From Sporomusaceae bacterium UBA7701 (lineage in GTDB: Bacteria; Bacillota; Negativicutes; Sporomusales; UBA7701), in the NCBI GenBank assembly GCA_002482545.1, contig DLGF01000015.1, positions 62,001-126,000 on the forward strand: 64,000 bases of DNA. The letters run 5' to 3'. The first letter of the stretch is position 1. Each line of letters begins with the position of its first letter. Both the position numbers and the translations under genes were made by a program. The notes below the pieces were generated by a model. The model saw only the letters and a program-made list of their open reading frames with translations, made no database searches and had not been told where the DNA came from. Positions 58,784-64,000 of the stretch are shown here, piece after piece.

Positions 58784-60217
58784 ATGAGCAGCAGCAAGTC
58801 CGCCAAAGCGCGGTCCCCCTGGCTGGTCTTCGGGGTAACCTCGCTCGGGACTTTCATGGCCACGCTGGATTCCAGCATCGTCAACGTGGCTCTGCCGGTG
58901 ATATCCGACGGTCTCGGGGTCACTCTTTCCCTGGCGCAGTGGGTGGTCACCGCATATCTTCTCACCATATCCAGCCTGTTGCCTATTTTCGGCCGGGCGG
59001 GCGATATGTACGGACAGCGGCATGTTTACAGCATCGGGTTTCTGATTTTCGCCCTGAGTTCAGCAGCCTGCGGGTATGCCAGCCAAATTTATGTGCTTAT
59101 CTTTTCGCGGATCTTGCAGGCGATCGGCGCCGCCATGCTGATGGCCAACGGCCCGGCCATCGTCGCCCGCGCCTTTCCGCCCGGCGAGCGGGGGCGGGCT
59201 CTGGGCGGAGTCGGCACGATGGTGGCGATGGGGTCGATGGTGGGGCCCAGCCTGGGAGGGCTGTTGACCAGCGCCCTCGGCTGGGAATATATATTCTTCG
59301 TGAACATTCCCATCGGCGTCGTCGGCTTTTTTCTGGGCTATGCCATCCTGCCGGAGGGGGAAAAACGCCGTGACGAATTGTTTGACTGGAAGGGCGCGGC
59401 GCTGTTCGCCGTCGGCATCGGCAGCCTTCTCCTGCTCCTGAGCCATGGCGAGGACTGGGGGTGGGCGACGCCGCGCAGTCTCGGAATCGGACTGGTTGCC
59501 TTCTGCTCCCTGGGCTTGTTTGTCCGGGTGGAGAACCGGGTGGAATATCCGATGCTCGATCTGAGGTTATTCCGGAACTGGCCGTTTCTCGCCGGAAATC
59601 TCTCCGGGCTGTTTTCCTTTATGGCCATGTTCTCCAATACCATCCTGCTGCCTTTCTATCTAAGCGAGGTCCGAAATCTCACCCCCGGGCAGGTAGGTTT
59701 GCTGATCACGCCCTTTCCGCTGATCATGGCGGTGGTGGCCCCGGTAAGCGGCTATCTGTCGGACCGGACAAGCCCGGTGGTGCTGACGACAACCGGGTTG
59801 ACGCTGACCGCGGCGGGACTGTTCTTCCTGGCCTCCTCGGGGTTCGAAACGCCGATCTGGCATGTTGCGCTCGCTCAGGCCGTTATGGGGTTCGGCAACG
59901 GGTTGTTTCAATCGCCGAACAATAACAGCGTGCTGAGCTCCGTGGATAAAAGCAAGGTTGGCGTCGCCGGGGGGATGAACGCATTAGTGCGGAACGTCGG
60001 CATGGTGACTGGAACGGCGGTGGCGGTTTCGGTCCAGGAAATCCGCCGCCGCCAGCTTTTGGCGGGGGTGTCTGATCCCGGGCCGGCGCAACTGGCGGGG
60101 GCGTTTCTGGCAGGGTATCACACCGCCCTGCTGGTGGGGGCCGCCTTCGCGGTAGCGGCGGCCGTCATCTCCCTCAATCGCCGGGGACATGTCCGGGCGA
60201 AACAGAAAAGTCGGTGA
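58784..60217 (+). CDS. DHA2-family MFS multidrug efflux pump (EmrB/QacA type, 14 TM)
   Basis: 477 residues from ATG 58784, which follows CGGAGGTGGAA. Signature LDSSIVNVALPVI in TM1, WVVTAYLLTISSLLPIFGRAGD in TM2-loop, and motif C, GSMVGPSLGGLLTSALGW, in TM5 mark drug:H+ antiporters. About 14 helices. No TetR or MarR regulator gene adjoins; an unrelated MFS gene is divergent. Confidence 0.94.
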   Translation: MSSSKSAKARSPWLVFGVTSLGTFMATLDSSIVNVALPVISDGLGVTLSLAQWVVTAYLLTISSLLPIFGRAGDMYGQRHVYSIGFLIFALSSAACGYASQIYVLIFSRILQAIGAAMLMANGPAIVARAFPPGERGRALGGVGTMVAMGSMVGPSLGGLLTSALGWEYIFFVNIPIGVVGFFLGYAILPEGEKRRDELFDWKGAALFAVGIGSLLLLLSHGEDWGWATPRSLGIGLVAFCSLGLFVRVENRVEYPMLDLRLFRNWPFLAGNLSGLFSFMAMFSNTILLPFYLSEVRNLTPGQVGLLITPFPLIMAVVAPVSGYLSDRTSPVVLTTTGLTLTAAGLFFLASSGFETPIWHVALAQAVMGFGNGLFQSPNNNSVLSSVDKSKVGVAGGMNALVRNVGMVTGTAVAVSVQEIRRRQLLAGVSDPGPAQLAGAFLAGYHTALLVGAAFAVAAAVISLNRRGHVRAKQKSR

Positions 60218-60280
60218 TCGGGAATTCGTTTTGTCCTTACATATATATTTGGTCAGGGGGCCGGGTTATCCCTGCAATAA

Positions 60281-60307
60281 AAAACTCTCGGCTTGGCTGA
60301 GAGTTTT
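60281..60307. terminator. Terminator after the DHA2 pump gene
   Basis: AAAACTCTC pairs with GAGAGTTTT around a GC-containing loop; A and T runs flank it. Confidence 0.87.
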
Positions 60308-60492
60308 CGATGTCGGAAACGGATTTGCGGCCCGGGCTTCGCTGCGGCGGAAGGCTGGGAGAAGCCGGCGGCCTTGCGGGAGGAAAATTCTTCCTAGAGG
60401 CGAATTTTATCTCCAAGGTTTCATCCGCGTCTTGCGGACGGATGCAGCTGCCTGACACGGGATAGGCATATCCCAAACAGGGGAGGGATAAC

Positions 60493-61377
60493 ATGCGGTT
60501 GAAGGGCGTTTATCCGGCGCTGGTCACGCCGTTGACCCCGGAGGAGAAGGTCGACGCTGCGGGCTTGCGCAGGGTCGTGCGGTATTGCCTCGACGGCGGC
60601 GTCCACGGCCTCTTGGCCTTGGGCACCACCGGAGAGTTTCCGGCGATGACCGGGGCGATGCGCCGGCAGGCCATGGAGACGGTGCTCGACGAAGCGGGCG
60701 GCAAGGTGCCTGTTTTGATCGGGTGCGGGGATACCAGCACCCGGAAGATCATCGAGCAAGTGCGGGTGGCTGCAAGGACCCGGGCGGATGCGGTCCTGGC
60801 GGCGGTGCCTTACTATTATCCTTTGGACCAGGCGGCGGTGGAGCGCCATTTCCTTATGGTCGCCGAGGCGTCGGAAAAGCCCGTCCTGATCTATAACTTT
60901 CCCCAGATGACCAAGATTGCCGTTGCTCCCGACACCTTGGCCGCTCTCGCCGTCCATCCCAATATCGTCGGGGTGAAGGAAAGTTCGGGAGATTTCATAA
61001 ATCTCCAGCGTTTCCTGGATGTCACGTCCGGCCGGGATTTCACCGTGATGTGCGGCAATCCGGCGCTGGGGCTCGCCGCTTATATCCACGGCGCCCGGGG
61101 CGGCATCTACGCGGCCTGCAGCCTGGTGCCGAAGCTCTGCGCCGAGGTGTATGACGCCTATTGCCGAAACGATCTGGCCGCCGCGGTGGCCTTGCAGAAA
61201 CGGGCGTCCCATATCCCGCTGATGGGGAGTTTTGGGCCTGCCGCCGCGGTCATCAAGCATGGCCTGAGCAGGCTGGGTATTTGCGGCCCGACGGTTTCGG
61301 CCCCGCTGGCCGTTGCCGCCGGACAGGAAGAGAAAATCGCCGCCTGGATGCAACAGCTCGGGATTGACGGGCGATAA
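60493..61377 (+). CDS. DapA/N-acetylneuraminate-lyase family aldolase
   Basis: 294 residues; ATG 60493 follows GGGGAGGGATAAC. Class I aldolase TIM barrel with Schiff-base lysine in VGVKESSGD (K162), tyrosine in LIYNFPQ (Y134), and GTTGEFPAM. True dihydrodipicolinate synthase has YNVPxRT, whose arginine binds the substrate carboxylate; here the place reads YNFPQMTK. So it is probably another member (sugar-acid or keto-acid aldolase). The 180-nt leader after the upstream terminator can fold but matches no riboswitch I know. Confidence 0.92.
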   Translation: MRLKGVYPALVTPLTPEEKVDAAGLRRVVRYCLDGGVHGLLALGTTGEFPAMTGAMRRQAMETVLDEAGGKVPVLIGCGDTSTRKIIEQVRVAARTRADAVLAAVPYYYPLDQAAVERHFLMVAEASEKPVLIYNFPQMTKIAVAPDTLAALAVHPNIVGVKESSGDFINLQRFLDVTSGRDFTVMCGNPALGLAAYIHGARGGIYAACSLVPKLCAEVYDAYCRNDLAAAVALQKRASHIPLMGSFGPAAAVIKHGLSRLGICGPTVSAPLAVAAGQEEKIAAWMQQLGIDGR

Positions 61378-61390
61378 AAAAGGCCGCCTT

Positions 61391-61429
61391 AAATAAAACG
61401 ATGCTGCATAGCGCAGCATCGTTTTATTT
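61391..61429. terminator. Bidirectional terminator
   Basis: A 17-bp perfect stem (61391-61407 with 61413-61429), 5-nt loop, with AAATAAAA and TTTTATTT at its foot. It separates the aldolase gene from the convergent 114-aa gene. Confidence 0.93.
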
Positions 61430-61772
61430 AAAATTTGAGGCCGATAAACTGTCCGCATTTGATGGGGCTGTTTTCAACCACCGCCTGCGGCAGAATGTTG
61501 AAGTGGCGGAAAAACTTTTTCGCTCCGATATAAGCCCCCTTGGCGGCGTACCGGACCGGGAAGGCATTGGATTCCTGCTCGGCTACCGGCAGAATGCCGA
61601 GCGCCTGATTGTCGTTGTCATAGCCCAGCATGCAAAAGTAGCTATTTTCGAGCAACTCGGCGGCCTTTTTGTTGAAAACAATGCGGCCGTTCGGCTTAAC
61701 CGAGATCATCGGCTCCTCGCGCTTTTGCGACCTTGCTTTATGGGGTTTAAACAAAGTAAACGAAAAATCCAT
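61428..61772 (-). CDS. Hypothetical protein, 114 aa
   Basis: From ATG 61772 after AAAGGAGGAAGTTCG. It begins MDFSFTLFKPHKARSQK and contains MISVKPNGRIVFNKKAAELL and GAYIGAKKFFRHFNILP. Soluble mixed alpha/beta protein with two cysteines; no family recognised. Strong ribosome-binding site and terminator support it. Confidence 0.82.
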   Translation of the reverse strand: MDFSFTLFKPHKARSQKREEPMISVKPNGRIVFNKKAAELLENSYFCMLGYDNDNQALGILPVAEQESNAFPVRYAAKGAYIGAKKFFRHFNILPQAVVENSPIKCGQFIGLKF

Positions 61773-61925
61773 CGAACTTCCTCCTTTTATTGTCTTAGTA
61801 AGAAGTATGTACACTTTCGGCAGATTATAATCATATCTTTCCATATTTTCCAGAAAAACATTGGATTGTTCCCCAACATTGCTTTCGTTATAATAAAAAG
61901 GGAAAGAAACGGAAGGAGCTATAAA

Positions 61926-62261
61926 ATGACGAACATTTGGCTGATGCTATTCGCGATATTGGTCGCCGGCGGAATTTTGAAATATCTGTTTCTGAACATG
62001 TGGGCAGCGGTAGTCATTGATCTTGTGGTGCTGGGAGCGGTGTATTTTCTGTTGCGGCGTTATCCCTTCCTTGATTTGCGCAAGACGATGATCTTTTTCA
62101 CCGGGCTGACGGTTATCAGCATTCTGGTGGATATCGGACTGATCAGCGATCTTGTCGGCAACCTGGTGATATTGGCCGTTCTGGTATGGGCGATCTACCG
62201 CCGCCACGGCGGGGGAGGAGGCCCGGGCCGGCCGAGGCTGCGGCACAAGTGGCATAAGTAG
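61926..62261 (+). CDS. Small membrane protein, 111 aa
   Basis: From ATG 61926 after GGAAGGAGC. Three to four hydrophobic segments (WLMLFAILVAGGILKYLFL, AAVVIDLVVLGAVYFLL, IFFTGLTVISILVDIGLI and VILAVLVWAIY) with a basic Gly/Arg/His tail. No family recognised. The ECF-like gene starts 13 nt downstream, probably co-transcribed. Confidence 0.82.
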   Translation: MTNIWLMLFAILVAGGILKYLFLNMWAAVVIDLVVLGAVYFLLRRYPFLDLRKTMIFFTGLTVISILVDIGLISDLVGNLVILAVLVWAIYRRHGGGGGPGRPRLRHKWHK

Positions 62262-62273
62262 GAGGCGTTTGAG

Positions 62274-62792
62274 TTGGCAAAGCCTGATCAACGGACTTTG
62301 ACGCGCACGGCCTTAATTGTTGCGCTGACTTTGGTTTTTCAGTCCTTGCGGCTGGTTATCCCGCTGCTGCCGGTGATGTCGACCTTCCTCATCGGCAGCC
62401 TGGTGAACGCCTGCCTGCTGGTGGCCCTGGAGACGGTGGGACTGTCGGCAGCCATGGCGGTCGCTCTTATCGCGCCGGTGGCGGCCTATTTGCAGCAGCT
62501 TCTCCCGGTGCCGGTGTTTATTGTTCCGGTCGCTGCGGGAAACGTCATCCTGGTGCTGATTTTCAGGGCGCTGATCGCCAAAGGGCGATGGGCGGCCATC
62601 GGGGTGGCGGCGTTGGGCAAAACGGCGTTTTTGTACGGCGCTTTCGCCTGGCTGCTGAGCTTTATCCAGATCAATCCCAAAATGGCCGCCGGAATACTGG
62701 CGGTCATGAGCTGGCCCCAGTTCGTGACGGCGCTGCTCGGCGGATTGCTGGCCACGCTGGCGGTGAAGCGGCTCAAGGCATGGCAGCGATAA
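62274..62792 (+). CDS. ECF-transporter S-component-like membrane protein
   Basis: 172 residues; TTG 62274 follows TAGGAGGCG. About five membrane helices. The N-terminal RTALIVALTLVFQSLRLVIP resembles the S-component pattern of vitamin ECF transporters, and VNACLLVALETVGL and PVFIVPVAAGNVILVLIF follow. Substrate unknown; no ATPase or T-component genes are near. Preceded by the 111-aa membrane protein gene, followed by a strong terminator. Confidence 0.75.
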   Translation: MAKPDQRTLTRTALIVALTLVFQSLRLVIPLLPVMSTFLIGSLVNACLLVALETVGLSAAMAVALIAPVAAYLQQLLPVPVFIVPVAAGNVILVLIFRALIAKGRWAAIGVAALGKTAFLYGAFAWLLSFIQINPKMAAGILAVMSWPQFVTALLGGLLATLAVKRLKAWQR

Positions 62793-62847
62793 GAGCTCTT
62801 TATCGCGGTCAGGCCGAAGCCATACCGGGCAGCCGCTTTCGGTTGCG

Positions 62848-62895
62848 GCCCCAAATAACAAGAGGTGCCTTGCGGCACCTCTTGTTATTTGGGGC
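62848..62895. terminator. Bidirectional terminator between the ECF-like gene and the DapF-like gene
   Basis: A 22-bp perfect stem (62848-62869 with 62874-62895) with loop TTGC. It is among the longest perfect hairpins in the window. Confidence 0.85.
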
Positions 62896-62900
62896 AATAA

Positions 62901-63773
62901 TCAATCGGGCGTAGAACCCCGTCCGTCGTCGACCGCCTTCAGCTCGTCGGCAAAAAAGCCTTCCGCCACTTTAGTGACCGGCCCGGTCATATGGATGTGC
63001 CGGTCAGGGGTGATGTCGATGGCGATGATGCCGCCCGGCATATGGACATTGACCTGCCGGCCGACAAAACCCAGCCGGTGGGCGGCATAGGCCGCCGCGG
63101 AACTGCTGCTGCCCGAGGCGAGCGTGTAGCCGGCCCCGCGTTCCCATATTTCAATGCGGATGTTGTGGTTGTCGATCGCCTGCAGGAACTGGACATTGAT
63201 GCGGTTGGGGAAGAGGGGGTGGTTTTCGATCAGCGGCCCCAGCCGCTTGGCGAGGTCGGGGGAAATGTCGGCAAGCGGAAGGACGCAGTGGGGGTTGCCC
63301 ACCGAGAGGCACGTCACGTTAAACTGCTGGTCGCCCACCCGGATGGGTTCGTCGATCACCTCGCGGGGCTTGCCGTTTACCGGGATCAGGTCGCTGCGGA
63401 AGGTGGCGGTCCCCATATCGACCCGGAGCCGGCTGGCCTTGGCGTCAAGCAGTTCGACCCGCACGCAGCCGCCGGGGGTAGTCAGCGTGAACGGCGAAGT
63501 TGTGACATAGCCGGCGTCAAAGAGATAGCGGGAAAAAATGCGGATGCCGTTGCCGCTTTTTTCCGCCTCGCTGCCGTCCGGGTTGAAGATCCTCAGGCTG
63601 ATCGCGTCCGGCGCGGTCAGCGGACCGTAAAGAATGCCGTCCGAACCCACGCCGTAGTGGCGGTGGCATACCCGTTTGATGGTTTCGGCATCGAGGACGA
63701 AGTTTACTTTGGCCGGGTCTACGACCAGATAATCGTTCCCGAGGGCGTGATATTTGTAAAAGTGGAAGTCCAC
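62901..63773 (-). CDS. Diaminopimelate epimerase-family protein lacking both catalytic cysteines (DapF-like)
   Basis: 290 residues with the two-lobed DapF fold: YKYHALGNDYLVVD at the N-terminus, FNPDGSEAEKSGNGIR, SVGNPHCV, and IEIWERGAGYTLASGSSSSAAAY. True DapF uses two cysteines (E. coli C73 and C217) as acid/base. Here both places are serine: S73 in EKSGNG (codon AGC) and S220 in TLASGS (codon TCG). The glutamate of the usual GET is tyrosine (GYT). The substrate-binding N, E and R residues seem kept. It may not be a Cys-based epimerase. Single-gene unit; thiC follows upstream on the same strand. Confidence 0.88.
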   Translation of the reverse strand: MDFHFYKYHALGNDYLVVDPAKVNFVLDAETIKRVCHRHYGVGSDGILYGPLTAPDAISLRIFNPDGSEAEKSGNGIRIFSRYLFDAGYVTTSPFTLTTPGGCVRVELLDAKASRLRVDMGTATFRSDLIPVNGKPREVIDEPIRVGDQQFNVTCLSVGNPHCVLPLADISPDLAKRLGPLIENHPLFPNRINVQFLQAIDNHNIRIEIWERGAGYTLASGSSSSAAAYAAHRLGFVGRQVNVHMPGGIIAIDITPDRHIHMTGPVTKVAEGFFADELKAVDDGRGSTPD

Positions 63774-63874
63774 GGTCCATTCCTCCCTGGTACATGGTCG
63801 GATTCAGGTGCTAGTATATGCCGCCGGTCCTGTTTTTACCACAATAGGGCAGGCTGCTGCGGCCTGATTTTATT

Positions 63875-64000
63875 TTAGTCCATAATATCTACAGTTTCAC
63901 CGCGAAGGATTTTATTTACGTTACGCATGGCACACATCTTACCGCACATTGTGCAAGTATCTTCGTGTTCAGGCTGCGACTGGGCCCGGTAAGAACGCGC
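63875..64000 (-). CDS. thiC: Phosphomethylpyrimidine synthase ThiC, C-terminal 41 residues (truncated by window)
   Basis: The frame is open to the window edge and ends at TAA 63875. The visible part holds QPEHEDTCTMCGKMCAMRN, the C-x2-C-x3-C-type radical-SAM cluster motif that ThiC carries unusually at its C-terminus. ThiC makes the thiamine pyrimidine from AIR. The 5' part and any TPP riboswitch lie beyond the right edge. Confidence 0.9.
   Translation of the reverse strand, partial: ARSYRAQSQPEHEDTCTMCGKMCAMRNVNKILRGETVDIMD

Noticed and set aside
60310..60492. Lysine riboswitch before the DapA-family gene
   Set aside because: AGAGGCG-like fragment present, but the conserved L-box core and terminator are not seen.

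Overview
The window reads as chromosomal core and near-core DNA of an anaerobic, GC-rich Firmicute. The best fit is the spore-forming, diderm-type Negativicutes (Sporomusaceae-like); this is inference. Supporting signs are strong Shine-Dalgarno sites with many TTG starts, [FeFe]-hydrogenase maturation (HydG plus a TM1266-type protein), an EtfA with a built-in two-cluster ferredoxin, a B12-dependent ribonucleotide reductase, 2-hydroxyacyl-CoA-dehydratase-type ATP-driven reductase parts, SepF, YlbF, a sporulation-type orphan histidine kinase and a pyruvate kinase with a C-terminal PEP-utilizer domain. I see no rRNA, tRNA, CRISPR array, insertion sequence or prophage.

Layout. 1-5.2 kb: 3' end of an AddA-like helicase/nuclease, a 38-residue Cys-rich protein, a lysine/alanine-rich coiled-coil protein, an HD-GYP phosphodiesterase and a metal-dependent hydrolase. 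5.3-8.2 kb: compact molybdopterin operon moaA, moaD-like, moaC, MOSC, mog. 8.2-15.2 kb: an SGNH esterase with three repeats, an MFS transporter, the TM1266-hydG operon behind an attenuator-like leader and, divergently, a pair of CoA-dehydratase-like subunits. 15.4-25.8 kb: Na+/solute symporter, trmL, Nfo-like nuclease, ylbF-murB, beta-CASP ribonuclease, typA, nrdJ, sepF. 25.9-35.5 kb: DUF4931 HIT-like protein, secreted amidase and M48 protease, a secreted 5'-nucleotidase next to a BMP-type nucleoside-binding lipoprotein, an ornithine-cyclodeaminase-family enzyme, a YkuE-like phosphoesterase and a small unknown.

35.6-41.3 kb: a new small membrane protein, a CoA-dehydratase activase facing a second subunit pair, and a histidine kinase. 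41.4-50.4 kb: dnaE behind a near-consensus promoter, a DUF218 protein, etfBA, and a small protein followed by pyruvate kinase. 50.4-58.7 kb: an unrecognised membrane-anchored helical protein, acyltransferase-3 and EamA exporter, peroxiredoxin, a stand-alone pyruvate-kinase C-domain protein, tandem D-amino-acid transaminases, a hairpin-rich noncoding element and an MFS gene. 58.7-64 kb: a DHA2 MFS pump, a DapA-family aldolase, small membrane proteins, a DapF-family protein lacking both catalytic cysteines, and the 3' end of thiC at the right edge.

How the parts may work together (inference): EtfAB-ferredoxin, hydrogenase maturation and the activase-driven reductases all suit low-potential electron metabolism in an anaerobe. 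The nucleotidase/BMP pair suits nucleoside scavenging. The two Dat paralogues and the DapF-like protein suit D-amino-acid and cell-wall chemistry. The features most worth a second look are the leader of TM1266-hydG (terminator overlapping the ribosome-binding region, with a possible antiterminator), the Ser/Ser DapF-like protein, the two CoA-dehydratase-like subunit pairs, and the paired-hairpin element at 57.1-57.5 kb.
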